This document shows positions 11,729-23,621 of a stretch of DNA of 64,000 nucleotides, in pieces; the first letter of the stretch is position 1, and the number at the start of each line of letters is the position of its first letter. This DNA comes from Orientallactaga sibirica (lineage: Eukaryota; Chordata; Mammalia; Rodentia; Dipodidae): the NCBI GenBank assembly GCA_036365145.1, contig JAEOAD010000015.1, forward strand, positions 38,827,501 to 38,891,500, read 5' to 3'. The notes below the pieces were generated by a model. The model saw nothing but the letters and a program-made list of their open reading frames with translations, was not told the DNA's origin and made no database searches. Both the position numbers and the translations under genes were made by a program.

Positions 11729-12079
11729 TACAGCAGTCAGGTTCACATTGCTGGCAGAAATCACCCAACCAAGAGCAGCTTGTGGGGAAAAAAGAGGTTT
11801 ATTTTGGCTTACAGGCTCGAGGGGGAAGCTCCCTGATGGCAGGGGAAAATGATGGCATGAGCAGAGGGTGAACATTGCCCCCTGGCCAACATAAGGTGGA
11901 CAATAGCAACAGGAGAGTGTGCCAGACACTGGCACCGGGAAACTGGTTATAACATCCATAAGTCCACCCCCAACAATACACTGCCTCCAGAAGGCATTAA
12001 TTCCCAAATCTCCATCAACTGGGAACCTAGCATTCAGAACACCTAAGTATATGGGGGACACCTGAATCAAACCACCAGC
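11729..12079 (-). mobile_element. MaLR-type solo LTR, copy 1
   Basis: On the minus strand it runs from GGTGGTTTGATTCAGGTGTC to a polyadenylation signal in GCCAAAATAAACC and ends near ...GAACCTGACTGC, the architecture of ERVL-MaLR LTRs. Flanking 5-bp sequences GATGC (11724-11728) and GTTGC (12080-12084) match at four of five bases, fitting a 5-bp ERVL target duplication. Same family as the LTRs at 24793 and 40313. No coding interior. Open frames across it are chance. Confidence 0.85.
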
Positions 12080-13703
12080 GTTGCTAATGTTCTTTTGTCC
12101 CCTTGTTACGCCCCCAGTGAGCATTCGCTGTGTGCATGAGTACCTGAAAGGTGCTAGGGCTCCAGGCAGGTGAGGCAGTCACAGCCCAGCCCGAGTCAGC
12201 TGAGCCTGCATTGCCCTTGCAGAATAACACACCCTGTCAGCTACTCCAGGGAGCTACAGAAGAGAGGGAAGGTGACATTCTGGTTGATGCTCTTGAAACC
12301 TGAGTGTCTAGACATGTTTCCAGAGGTCCAGTGCCATCTCTGGCTGGTCAGTTACTTTATTCCGACTCTCAGTTTGGCCACTTGTAAGATGGGACTGGTG
12401 CCTGTTGCGAGATTGAGACGAGATATTGTGGGCAACATGCTTTGCACAGGGAAATAGCTACTCTTCACAAAGCAGACAGAAGCAATCCCAGATGTCCCCA
12501 CTAGAGCTCTTCCAGTGTGGCACATGCATGTGGGCAGCATGTGTCACAGGTCATAGCAGAAATTCAAGAATTGATGAGAAGAGGTAAAAAGGAAGCAATT
12601 GCATCAGTTTCTAGCCCAGACATGGGTGAGTGGATTCTCCAGCATGTCAGAGAAGCATCCTGTATGTAAGCCCCCCACAGTGGTGAATGGCAGTGAATGT
12701 GGGAATACTCCATGAATGAACGACAAGCACGTGGAGGAATGACTGTGAGGGGAGGCAGTGAGGCACAGTCCCTTCTTTTAACAGCCTGTTCCCAAGTGTT
12801 TTCCTCAGCCGTGCATGTATGTTCTCCCAAAGTCTGCTCACAGTCTTCAGCCCCTCTGCTAGTGAAGAACTGGGGGTGGGGGGAGAGTCATACCTCAAGG
12901 GCGCTGGCCCAGCTCTGCTTTTCCTTCTGGCTGACTATACCTCCTCAGCAACCCCAGGTCCCTGCAGACCTGCAGAAACGCATTCTTCTTTCACCCTGCA
13001 TCCTCCCTCCAAAGCAAACACAGCCACTGCCAGAGAGCCACAGAGACCTGAAATGAAAAACAGGTGTCTCCCAGAGAGCTGTCAGCTACGGCAGCACAGC
13101 AGCTTAGGGCCATCACCTGGGGGACAGAGGAGGGATGGTGTGGCAGGGCTCACCTTTCAACTGAGCGCCCAGTGTCTGGCCCCACGGACAACAGCCACTT
13201 CGTGTCCTATTGTCAGACATCCTACCCCACCATATACACAAGCTAGAGCATGTGATGTGCTGTGATTACTGTGGGCACATGGACATAGAGATCTGGCCAT
13301 TTCTGCCACACATTGCAGACATAAAGGAGCATGTGTGTCTTCGGTTATGTGCATTGCCCTTTACAAACTCTGAGCCCTGCACCTACTTTTTCCTCCAGAA
13401 GCCTAAATATACTCATCTGCTAATTAGGTCCTTTGAACCTGCCATGAGATGATGGCGATGACTTACAGTAATGAATGGACTTACCCCATGCAGGGTTAGG
13501 GTACAACATACACATATTGAATGTGAGCTTCCTGTCTAGGCTCTAGAACCCATCATGGGCAGGCTGTGTGAACTTAGACAAGGTATTTCCAGCTTTTGTG
13601 GGCTCCCTATCCCTAATTCCTGGACTCCCTGAGACTAAGCTTCAGCAAGTTGCTTCTAGTCTCCTACGCAGCTCACTGCCACCTCTCCTTTGCTCTTTTC
13701 CAG
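12080..13703. other. No gene; MIR relics and unique DNA
   Basis: A plus-strand MIR-like stretch is at about 12330-12450 (ctggtcagttactttattcc, ctcagtttggccacttgtaag, gatgggactggtgcc). Another possible one lies at 13540-13610. The stretch 12760-13240 is richer in C but has no exon or CpG-island character I can defend. Confidence 0.5.
12330..12450 (+). mobile_element. MIR fragment
   Basis: Order of 'cagttactttattccgactc', 'cagtttggccacttgtaag', 'gatgggactggtgcc' follows the MIR core on the plus strand. Diverged. Confidence 0.55.
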
Positions 13704-13919
13704 TTTTTGGTTTTTTTTAGTGAGAGAGAGAAAGAATTGGCATGGCAGGGCCTCAACCAGTGCAACTGAACTCCAGATGCTTGCTTCACCTAGTGGGCAT
13801 GTGCAACCTTGCGCTTGCCTGACCTCTGTGTGTCTGGCTTACATGGGATATGGAGAGTCAAACATGGACCTGTAGGCTGCTCAGGCAAGCACCTTAACTG
13901 CTAAGCCATCTCTCCAGCC
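13704..13919 (-). mobile_element. DIP-type SINE, copy 4, long form
   Basis: Minus-strand copy with intact head complement (ctaagccatctctccagccc at the right end) and the catggcagggcctc landmark. Between the ctccagatgc and tctggcttac landmarks it has about 36 bases more than the standard copies (around 13785-13828, includes cctagtgggcatgtgc). The same expanded layout is in copies 8 and 13. Confidence 0.88.
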
Positions 13920-15403
13920 CTAATTTTTGTACATGATGTCCTGTCTGCCTGCAATGCCTCTACCCACTGGTCTTATTCTTTGCATTAGCAAGACGTGTTT
14001 ACTGAACAGCTGTTAACTGCTAGGTACTGTTCTCGGAACCTGGACTATGCCAGTGAGCCAGCCCTGCCTGCCATTCTATGCCCAGTGGCATCTCCTTTGC
14101 CCGATACAAGCATCTGCCTTGTGTCCTTTGTCTCACTGTCCTGTTTATGTGTCAGCATGGCCTGTGACTGAACTGATGGAGGCAGGAGCCATGCCTAATC
14201 ATATCCACACCCAGGGCTCTGGGCACGGAGAACTCTATCTATATGGTTTACCACTGACACTCCAGCATCCAGCCTGGAGCCTGATAAGGTCAGGGCCCAG
14301 CCAAAACTTGCTAGAAGAATAAATTAAGGGTTCTAGCAAGCCCTCTTCACTTGCCCTACAGGAAGGGTCCACCTGTATGCCTTACCATTTTGTTGGTTCA
14401 GACCTCCTAAAAGTGTGCTGGACCAGTGTGTGTCTCTATAGAAGGACCAGGCTCAGACTCTCTGGAAGGTTTCCCTTTGAAAATTATCCAGGCCAGTGGA
14501 TGCTGGAGCAGTCTTCTCTAGGTGTGTTGGAGTGGGCTCCTTGCATCCCATCTATCATTAAACCCTAGTTTCAGTTATCCAAGTGCACATTGCTACTAAC
14601 ACGGACCCCAGGCAAACAAGATGGCTTTGGCCCTGCTTTCATTATTCCAACATTCCGTCACCTTGCAACAGTTCCTGCTCATCCCAAGAGGCTCCTGCCT
14701 TCCTCCCCCAGCAGCCATAGCAGAATGTGTCCAGGTAACCAGAACAGAATCCCGTGGGAAGAACTGAGGGTAAGGGACGTCCCTAAGGGAAACATTTGGG
14801 TTTGTGAGAGGGTTTAGATCAGTGGCCCTCCTTCTGTCCCCCTGCTGGGCCTCTGTCCCACCTTCTTGGCTGGCTTTAGCCTTCAGAGGGCTAGAGTGGG
14901 GGTCATCTTACTAAGGGGACTTCAAAGGAGAGGATCTGTGATCTTTGGCCTGGCCCTCAGGGAATTAGGCAGGAGTTGGGACCAGGGCCTCCCCTGCTCA
15001 ACTCCAGGATTCTTTTTTCGAAGCTGTGTGATTCATCTAAGCCATTACCTAGGGCCTTCCAGGAGTGTGTCTGAAATGCTGGAAGGTTACAAAGACCTCA
15101 TAGACTGTGAAGGAGTCACCAGTTCTACACTGTACGGCAGGCCAGCATGTGATGGGAACACAGGACATGGAGTCCATGGACTGGGATCCAGCCTGACTCT
15201 GTCATTTAACTCAGCTGCTGAACTTGAACATGTTAATTGATCATGCCTCAGCTTCCTTATCTATACAGTGGTAGCATCACTGCCCCTCACTAGAGGTGAC
15301 ATTTGCCTGTGTAGACTCATAGAGGACTTGTCCCCAGTCCTCTCCTAAGTTTCTTTATTTTCTAGTAGATTACTCATTTCTGGAATTTTAAAAATTATGT
15401 TTT
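13920..15403. other. No gene; MIR relics and unique DNA
   Basis: A likely minus-strand MIR piece is at 13990-14045 (gtttactgaacagctg, ctaggtactgttctc) and a plus-strand one at 15165-15300. No exon is recognised. Confidence 0.5.
15165..15300 (+). mobile_element. MIR fragment
   Basis: MIR order on the plus strand: gactgggatccagcctgac, ctgctgaacttgaacatg, gcctcagcttccttatctat, then acagtggtagcatc. Confidence 0.6.
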
Positions 15404-15600
15404 AATTTTTATGTCATTTATTTATTTAAGAGAGAGGGGAGCGAGAGAGAGAATGGGCCCACCAGGGCCTCCAGCCACTGCTCACAAACTCCAGACACAA
15501 GTGTCACCTTGCATCTGGCTTACATGGATACTGGAGAATTGAACCTGGATCCTTAGGCTTCACTGGCAAGTTCCTTAACCACTAAGCCATCTCTCCAGTC
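15404..15600 (-). mobile_element. DIP-type SINE, copy 5
   Basis: Minus-strand DIP with tail seen as catttatttatttaagag, a short GA segment, the ccaccagggcctccagcc landmark, B-box complement gaattgaacctgg and head complement ccatctctccagtcc. A short deletion is visible near 15505, where the usual atgtgccaccttgtgc reads gtgtcaccttgc. Confidence 0.9.
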
Positions 15601-16860
15601 CCTGGATGTTTTTTAATCAGAAAGGACACACTTATTCTTTTATTCTTAGAGCCATGTGATGTGCAGTGTGACTAAGTGGAAAGGAGGGAAAAAGTGGGAA
15701 CCCTCCTCTTTGCCTGACAGCTCTGAGAGTTTGTGTGCTACTGACCATGCCATGGGTTCCTGTCTCAGGTCTGTGTGTGATTTATAAGCAGCCACTTAGA
15801 GTACCATCTCTACAAGGCAGGGTGGGGAGGTAGCCACCTAATCTTAGGACAGAGGACAGGATTGATGCTAGATGAACAGCTGAGCATCTCTCCTGTGAGA
15901 AATGGTGTCACTTTTCATGGCTGCAGAGCACACTGAAGTCATTGCCAAGTGTGCCACGTCCTGCAGTACAACCACTGGAAGCCATGTTCCTGGTACCCAG
16001 GCAAGCTGGAGAAAAGCTGAGTCTCCTGTAAAGCTCACTCATGCTCAGGAGAGGGAGGGTCCAGTGAGGTCAGGGAAGGGTGAAGCTAGGAACTGTAAGA
16101 ACTTCAAGAGCCCGCATGGAGAGGAGAAGCACGGGGAGGAGAGAACCACTGTCTCAAATGTCTGCCAGGCTGTCCGAGAGCAGAGGGGAAACAGGGTCAC
16201 GGGAGATGGAGCTGGGCCTGCTGGGGAAATAGTGAAGCGAGGAAATGGTCCTCACTGTCTCCATCTGCACAGGCACTTGGTGTTCGTCAGCAGCCTGAGG
16301 TGGGAGTTTGTGAGTGGGAGGTGATGGGAAGGTGACAGGGATTCTGGGAGTGGGAATACCATGAAGGGCCTGGCTGCCTTAGCTTCATGGCCACAGACAA
16401 GTTACCTCTTCTCTTAGGTCTACCTTAGTCCTGTCCTGTGGGGATGGGAATGGCTATGAGTGTGAGGTGCTTCCTCCTGGGCATACACATGGGTCACCCT
16501 GGAGACTGCCAGTCTGCAATGACTTTGACAAGTCTTGGGGTCGCCCCAACCTGCTCTAGGGCTGTCTTTTCCAAACCCTTCCCATCAGTTGGAACTTCAC
16601 TGCTCCAGGAAATGTTACAAATTGTTTTTCCACCAGAGCACATGCTAGATTTTCCATGCCCACCTCCAGCATTTTCGGGAAGTCCCAGGTGGTGAGGATA
16701 GAGGTTGAGACCCTCCAGAAAAGCCAAAGCCCCAACAAACCAAAAGACGGCTGGGTTTTATTTAATCATAAGTGCATATACATCTCAACTTTTGAGTGCT
16801 GGAAAGGAAAAAAAAATCTAGCAAACCAAAAAAACTACACACATCGCTTTACTTTGGAGG
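15601..16860. other. No gene; unique DNA
   Basis: A purine-rich stretch lies at 16010-16200, and a possible MIR relic at 16355-16440. The long plus-strand frame at 15902-16324 has no recognisable family and no splice or promoter support. Confidence 0.5.
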
Positions 16861-17012
16861 GTAATTACTCTGAATTCAGTTAAACCAACTTGCTCTAGCT
16901 AACTAGATTAGTTTACATCTTGTGGTATAAAAAGAAATACAAATTACTTAGATTGCAATAAACCATGTTTTTCTAACTAAATAGATTAGTTTATATCTTG
17001 TGGCAAGAAACT
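16861..17012 (+). repeat. Two-unit tandem duplication, ~78 bp
   Basis: Units at about 16861-16938 and 16939-17012 share taattact, aaacca, ctaacta, gattagttta and atcttgtgg in the same order. The gattagttta anchors are 78 bp apart (16906 and 16984). Divergence shows the duplication is old. Confidence 0.75.
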
Positions 17013-17599
17013 AGAATGGCTAAGCAAAACCTGGTGCACACCCATGCCCACTCACTCATTCAGGGAAGCTTGTTTTCTCAATGACCTCTAGCCTCTGACC
17101 CTAGACCTCCCTCAGCCTCCTTCTCATCCAAGAGATGCTAAGTATTAGGCCTGAGAAAAAATGAAAGAAAAAAAAAAACACACACATCAAACCCAACTGT
17201 GTGGGGTGATAAAGCTGGAGTATTCAGACTGTGCACCACTCACAGTGAACATGCACTCCCATGAACACTCACCCCAAGACCCCTGCTATGTGTGGCTAGT
17301 GTTTGCAAAAATTGATGTTTGATCAGTGAGTCTAGCAGTTTGGTGACTTGGTAATTCTTGTGTTTGGCTTGTATTTCTCCTAAGGGAAAAAAAAGATGCT
17401 GCCTCTTGTCTATGTCTATGTCTTTCTGTCATTTCTTTTATGTCTGACCCCTATCATAGGAAAGGCCTGGGAGAAAAGTTATGGCTGGTAAGCAGTTTCT
17501 GTGCAGATTCTTCTTGGAGGGTGGAGGGTTTCCTCTGAGCAGGTTGGAGACGGCTTCTCCAAGGGTCACTCCAGCAAGATAATTTGTTTAGCCATCAGA

Positions 17600-17700
17600 A
17601 TGCCACCCATGCATTATACCTCACCAAGGCTTCCCTTTACATACATTGTCTTGTCTAATTGTCACAACGACCTTATGTATCTATTTTAAAAGAATCTGGA
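17600..17700 (-). mobile_element. MIR fragment
   Basis: Antisense MIR order: cctttacatacattgtcttg, tctaattgtcacaacgacc, ttatgtatctattttaaaag. Confidence 0.55.
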
Positions 17701-18389
17701 ATCAACTTTCAAGCAGAACACTTTTATGCCAGTGGCTTATATTTCCTGTCAAAAGGTACTTTCAGTCAGCTGGGGAGAGCTCAGGGTCTTTTCATGGATT
17801 CTCCACCATTGCCAGGCATAGTATGCATTGCGCAGTGTCCCACCACTCCCAACAAAAGCTTTCCAGACCCTAGGGAAGACGAGCAGAGCATGATATTAGA
17901 CCCACTTCCTTCCGCTCTCTCACTTGGTCACACTCAACTTTGAGCTCACTTCTAGGTTGTTGGTGTGCTTCGCTAAACATGGTTGGATTTATGAAAAAGA
18001 AAATGGATTTGGGGTGAAAGAACAATCTGTATTTACCTCAAGTTTATGTCTGAAAGGCAGGCTCAGAGAGGGAGAAGATTTGGCCTAAGCCACACAAGTC
18101 TGTGGTGTCCTAACGTTTGAGCTGACTTTGAACAGAAGGCTCCAAGGTTCCCTGGGGCTGGTCACACATACTCATGTGCAGTCCCACCACAGAGCTGTAT
18201 AACTACTGGTCACTAGCTCGTTTTGGTACTCTCTGGGTGACAGAATCTCACTATTTCCAGTGCAACGCCATCCTAGAACCTTGTTGGTGAATTGTTATTG
18301 CTATTTCTATTTGGTGAATAGTGGTTAGGCTGGGTGGGGGTGTTCCTGGACTCAGGAAAGTCCTTCTAAGAAGGTCCTGGTTTCAGGAG

Positions 18390-18560
18390 ATCATTTGGGA
18401 TTGTATTACCCCAGGATCAGATGGATTGGGGTTATTTCCAAGACCCTGTCCTTGGGCAGGCCACTTAAGCTTTCCACGCCTATTTCTTCACTTGTACAAT
18501 TGAGGCAGCAGGGCTTTCTTCTCATAGTTCAAATGAAGATCACAGCATGTGTGCTTTGGT
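18390..18560 (+). mobile_element. MIR fragment
   Basis: MIR order on plus: ccttgggcaggccacttaag, cctatttcttcacttgtac, aattgaggcagcagg, followed by aaatgaagatcacagcat. Confidence 0.6.
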
Positions 18561-19235
18561 GTTTTGCAGATGTCCATTCTTACTGAGTACCAGTAGGAAG
18601 GAGGCAGAAGCCAGCATGTGTCCTTGAGGCAAGCATCAACTGTGGGAAGTTAGTGTATGTGGGAGATAAGCAAGAGCTTGGAAAGATCTTCCTTATTTCC
18701 ATCTCCCTCTCCTAGCCTGGAGTCACTCTGGGACTGTAAGGGAGGCTGCTCCATCTTCTGGAAGCCAAGCTGCAATTCAGGCAGAGCTGTCGCAGGGATG
18801 GCCACCTGGCATGGGAATGGATTGCAAGGGGCATGTGTACCAGATGTTGGAGCAACCCTCTCCCTCAAACCGTTTCCACAAGTGAACAAAGATCCTGGGG
18901 CTTCTACAGCGTCTTCTGCTCCCCACTGAGACTTGTACGCCTAGGCAGAGCTGGCTTCTTAGTTGTCTTTGGTTGAAGATAAGTTCAAGGAGAGGCAAGA
19001 CCAGGAGGGAAAGAAAGAGGGCATGGTGAGGCAGGCAATGAGGAAAGGAGAACAAAGGAGGATGAGCGAAGGAGCTGGCCAGGCCCAGGAGTCCTGTGCC
19101 CTCAGGTTTCCTGTGAGATCAAGCAAAGCCCATCACCACCTTGAGTGGGGTTGAAGCCCTATCTCACAAGTGAAGAAGTTCAGGGTCCAAGGACTCCTGA
19201 TTTGTCTAAGTTCATTCAGTCAGTAATCTGGTTGC

Positions 19236-19640
19236 AAAGATTTATCTTTTCCTCCATTTCTTAAACCAAACTGTACTAGTATGTATTATTATAGAGTATG
19301 TAATCATTATAAAAGGCATAAACAAAAGATTATAAAATTCCACCATCTGGTGGGGTAACCACTGTTGACATTTGATGTATATACTTCTAGACATTTCCCC
19401 ATGTGACTCTGTCTTCCTATATATGTGCATATAGATGAATACGTGTTATACAGCTGGAATCATTATTGTACATGCTATTTGGAGACCTCCTGTGTTCAGT
19501 TCACTGAATATCATAAAACGCCTTCTGCTCCAGCACACACATACCCATGCACTGATTTCTGATGAGCACATGTAGATCATTCCCACTTTCCACAGCTTCA
19601 TGGGAGAGAATACTTTATCTGGTTGCTTTTTAATAAGAAA
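19236..19640 (+). mobile_element. Ancient L1M-like fragment
   Basis: The run accactgttgacatttg, tatatacttctagacatttc, gtgttatacagctggaatca, tgtacatgctatttggagacc and gtagatcattcccac follows the order of an old L1 3' region common in mammals. Diverged; the subfamily is not determined. Confidence 0.5.
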
Positions 19641-20204
19641 GAAAAGAAGTCCAGAGCATTTGGAAGGAAAGACGAGGTCAAACCTTTAATCCTTCAAGTC
19701 TCACTGCCTCCCCTCACCCCCTGCAAGTGATTCGCCTTGCCAGGCAGAGATGAAGACACCACATCCCCAGCGGCTCCTACAGTTCTTTGACTGTATTGCA
19801 CAAAGACCCTGATGGATCACTTCTAGTCAGTGACTCTCCAAAATGGAAGCAAGCCACACAAAAATCTCATGAGGTTTTCCTCATGAACTTGGCTTCTAGA
19901 ACAAGGACCCATCCTCTGCTCTTCTCATGGACCCCAGGGACTTGGATCCTCCTCCGTTAGGTGGATGGAGAGTGAAAGCAAACATGAGGCACCAGGCGAT
20001 GGCTTCTCTAAGCAGGAATCTCCAGACTCAGACAAACCAAGTTCAGTGCCAGGCCCCTTCCACGTTCCAGGGTAGCCTCCAGCCCTGATGCATGTCTGAG
20101 TCTCAGATTCTCCAACTATTAAATGGAAGGAAAACAGGGGACATGAAGGGTGCCTGGTGGTATATAACAGGGTGGGTGCTCAATAAATAACATTTGATAC
20201 TACA

Positions 20205-20515
20205 CTCTGAACATTCCTATTCTGAAATCTCAAATGCTCCAGAATCTGAAACTTTTTGATCACCAGCATGAGGTCCCTAAGTGGAAAATTCCATGCCATG
20301 AAACTTTTTTTAATGCACAAAATTATTTAAAATATTGTATGAAATTGCCTTCAGGCTATGTATATAACAAGGTGTATATGAAACATAAAGGAATTTCACT
20401 TTTAGACTTAGGTCCCAACCCCAAGAGACCTCATTATGTGTATATGCAAATATCCTAAGATTTGGAAAAAACAATCCCAAGAACTTCTGGTTCCAAGCAT
20501 CTCAGATGAGGGATC
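20205..20515. mobile_element. Ancient interspersed repeat, class uncertain
   Basis: Contains tgctccagaatctgaaact, ttgatcaccagcatgagg and, near the end, tggttccaagcatctcag, a pairing known from an old mammalian (probably DNA-transposon) repeat. I cannot name the family. Confidence 0.4.
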
Positions 20516-21105
20516 CTCTGCCTGTGTAGTTCCTGTTCTTGGTTTATTAACCCTTCTGCTCAGTGAGAATCAGATCTGGTGGCCATAAGTCTCCCTTGTA
20601 AAAAGCCATGTTAGTAGCTCCTCCCAGCTAATGAACAAATCCCTGGCCATGAAAGAAAGTGTTTCTAATAAGCATGCAAGTGTATTTGCCAAGGCAGCTC
20701 GGCCTGCAGCCCCAGCTGCTGGAGGTTACAGCATCCTGCCCGAACAGCCTCATTTTTGTGCCTGGAACATGTGCGTTATTGGAGCCAGACGCCCCCTCCT
20801 CCCACCTTGCCAGTGCCCAGCTAGTGCTCATGGGGGCTGCCCCGTTGTGAGCAGGCAGAGACATCTAAGCCTATTCAGGGTATGGGCCACAACTGTCAGT
20901 GGAAAAGGCTGAAGCTGGGCAAGCACTATGTTTTCTTAGGTCACCTCATGCCTGTTGTGGTGTGTTGGGGGGTGGGGATGGACAGCACGAGGAATTGGCA
21001 TTGTCAGGTCCCCCCACTAGGTTCTGGCTCCCTTCATGAGCCAGACCAAGGGACTTGTGTTTTCTTTGCTGCACTATTAAGCTGTCTTTTGCCTTTAAGG
21101 TTCCT
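20516..21105. promoter_or_regulatory. Non-repeat island, possible conserved element
   Basis: From about 20621 to 20800 there is no repeat signature and the sequence is mixed in composition, with tgtttctaataagcatgcaag and cctcatttttgtgcctgg. Conservation cannot be tested here, so regulatory status is only a suggestion. Confidence 0.2.
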
Positions 21106-21108
21106 GGA

Positions 21109-21320
21109 CCTGTCATAATACAGGCCATCCTAGCCAAGATCCCGGGCCTCTGTTCCTTTGAACTTCTGGGGCAGCTGTGGAGAAATGCCGCTTTTCCTGC
21201 GGTGTGGCTGACAGCCGGCTGACAGCTCCCAGCCAGGCTGCTACCAAGCAAGCTGCAGCATAGACTGCCGATGTTGGGGAACCAGTCCATCCCCACGGGA
21301 GGTTTGACAGCTTTGTCACG
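21109..21320. promoter_or_regulatory. Cluster of TGACAG motifs
   Basis: TGACAG, the core recognised by MEIS/TGIF TALE homeodomain proteins, occurs as a tandem pair in GGCTGACAGC at 21206-21215 and 21217-21226, again at 21305-21310, and inverted (CTGTCA) at 21110-21115. Four sites in about 200 bp of non-repeat DNA exceed what is typical, but six-base motifs are common and function is not shown. Confidence 0.3.
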
Positions 21321-21424
21321 CTCAAACCCTAGCAGGAGACTCTAAAGATGAGAGGAAATAGGCAAGCTCCTTGTTGGAATCAGAGTTCCTGGGTTCTCAG
21401 AAGACATTACCTTGGCATGGGATT

Positions 21425-21645
21425 TATGTAGGATGTCTTGAGTTAAATCCAGCCCCAACATGTACTTGCTATTGATCTTCAGAAAGTTCTGTAACCTCAG
21501 TGAGCCTAAGTTTCCCCTTTGGTGACATAAAGAAAATTATTAGTATCAGTCTCCTAGGATAGTTATCAAGATTAAGTGGGTTAGGAATTTCTTTGATGTA
21601 TTTCATGAAGTACTGAGTCCATTGCTCACTGCCTGGCATAGCTAT
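21425..21645 (+). mobile_element. MIR element
   Basis: Nearly full-length MIR order: gagttaaatccagccccaac, tacttgctattgatcttcag, taacctcagtgagcctaag, tttcccctttggtgacat, ttatcaagattaagtggg, tcactgcctggcatagc. Confidence 0.75.
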
Positions 21646-22110
21646 TACTGTTTTCTTTTCAGGGGGCCCTAGTCCTACTGTGGGTGGGGCATGGGCATGG
21701 GGAGCACCCCTCAGCCTCTGTGGTGCTGGTCCTATTTTAAAACCTCAGGCAGGACAAGCCCAGAGGACATTCACATGTCTAGTCACTGCCCTATCCCATC
21801 CTCCACACTCCCCTGCCAAGGCTGCTGCTCTGAAGTTGGTTCCAGTTGCTCCTCCCACCAGAGTATTCCCCAAGTCTTACATCCTTTGAGAAAAATGAGA
21901 GAATGGAGTCTAATTTTAGCAAATGTTTCTAGAAAAGCTGCTGCCCTGCACACATGGTCTGGACACATGCCCATCGCCTCATTTAAGCTGATTGCTCTAC
22001 TCCAGGCATCTGCACTCTGCAGTCATAATTTCTCCTTCTTTCCCATTTTTTTTTTTTTTTTTTGTGCCCTGTCTTAGTTTCTGCCCTTTGGCTCTGAGCT
22101 CTTCAGGAAA
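21646..22110. other. No gene; unique DNA with poly(T)
   Basis: An 18-base T run is at 22046-22063, possibly the tail of a small antisense insertion. The rest shows no recognised element. Confidence 0.5.
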
Positions 22111-22580
22111 GTTTTTTTTTTTCTTTTCCTTTTATTTTTGTTAATTATGCACTTGATGAACATGTTGTGTGTTTGTCCCATTCCTTTGGTGTCATCTTCA
22201 TATAGGCCCTCTTCCCCACCCTTATTCCACTGAGGTCCCTTCTCAGTGGAGTTGTTGGTATTCACCATGGGGTTATGAATGCAATAATCTCGGGTGGGGC
22301 ACAATAATACCTCAGGATGCTGTGGCTTTTACAGTCTTTCCACCTCCCCTTATGCAATGTTCCCTGAGCCTGGCAGGTGTGTTATAAGTCTACCTTAGTG
22401 TCGAGTACCCTGTAGCCTCTGGATTTCTGTTTTGATGAGCTCTGAGTATCCTCAGTGTCTATCACCATCTCTCTGGAGCAGGTTGTCAGATAAACAGTGA
22501 GAGCAGCACTCATGTTTAAATTACCACTTCCTCTGTGATGTCTCCTGGCAGGGCAGGTTTTTGTGCCCTCCACAACCCTA
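22109..22580 (-). mobile_element. L1-like 3' end, 5'-truncated
   Basis: Begins with a T-rich run (tail on the minus strand) then ttaattatgcacttgatgaa, ttcatataggccctcttcc, caccatggggttatgaatgc, ctcaggatgctgtggc and ttccctgagcctggcagg. This order is that of a rodent L1 3' untranslated region in antisense, from a different subfamily than the 50-52 kb copies. The class is inferred from the tail and recall. Confidence 0.55.
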
Positions 22581-23621
22581 AGCTCATTGTGTTGTGTTGA
22601 ATTAGAATATGCAAATTAAAAGTGATTAATTTGAACATGATGTACTGAATTTGTGTGGTTCCCAGCATTAGGCTTAGGCTATTTGGGGAGTGAGGAAATC
22701 GAATGAAGTGTGTAATATATGGAAGGCAGTGCTTGGTCAAGGGAAGAATGGCACCGAGGGAAGAATTTCTGGCATGCAGGTTTGACAGGGAAGGCATTTG
22801 GAGGCAGATGACAGAGGGAAGGCAAGGATGAGCTGAGGATCAACACAGCTTCCCAGGGCTCCTCTCCCCTCCCATCACTATGTTTCTGTCTCTTCTAGTA
22901 GCTTCCCAGACCTGACCCCTCATTTCCCCACTGTAAACATTAGCTTCTGGTGCCCTATTACAGTTCTCTGTGCAAGCCTCATGCTATGCCTGCTTAAAGT
23001 GGTATTAAGGGACTGTGTCCCCTTCTTCCCCAGGACAGAGGAGCAGGAACGCATCCCATGTCTGATCCAGGGCGCCTGCCCAACCCCACTCCAGGAGGAT
23101 GGCAGAGCCTCTGGAGCTCTGAGGGTTAAACAGGGGTATATACGATCAATAAATGTTTACTGGGTGTTAAGTTTTTAGCCTAATGTAAGACTTAGCAGCC
23201 CTTCTCACTTATGGTAATGAGAGGCATGTGTCTGTGACCCTGGGGGAGTTGGGTCAGGACCTCCCCTTCACCTGCCTGCAGACTGTTCAGAGCCCACCCT
23301 GTACCAGGCCCAACTGGTGCCCAGAGCACCAGGAAGCCTGGGCTTCCTGCTAACTATTCAAGTCCTGATTCTACCCCTAGCAGTTCCAAGTCTCTTCCTC
23401 CATCCTTCCCTTCTTTCCCACAGGCCCCTCAACCCCTCTCTGTGTTCAAGTCTGTGCTGGGTGCTGGGAACAAAGACATGACAGGAAAAAACTCCTCTAC
23501 CCCAACCAAGGAGACCCTGTCCTGAGAAACATTTCTTCTTGCTACCAGTTATAGCTGGATCATTAAGACCGTGAGGCTGAGCAAAGGAAGAGGAGAGGCA
23601 TGGCTGGATCTCTAGGGATGA
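22581..23621. other. No gene; unique DNA
   Basis: A short stretch at 23120-23175 (gatcaataaatgtttactgg) looks like the end of an old L2 or MIR. No exon is recognised. Confidence 0.5.

Larger units (their letters stand above)
17013..19235. other. No gene; MIR relics and unique DNA
   Basis: Minus-strand MIR-like sequence at 17600-17700 and plus-strand at 18390-18560. Purine-rich sequence at 18960-19070. Nothing resembles an exon. Confidence 0.5.

Noticed and set aside
11603..12124. 173-codon minus-strand frame
   Set aside because: It coincides with the MaLR solo LTR, which is non-coding in this family.
12819..13265. 148-codon plus-strand frame in C-rich DNA
   Set aside because: Three overlapping frames are open in the same stretch, typical of C-rich non-coding sequence; no exon signals I trust.
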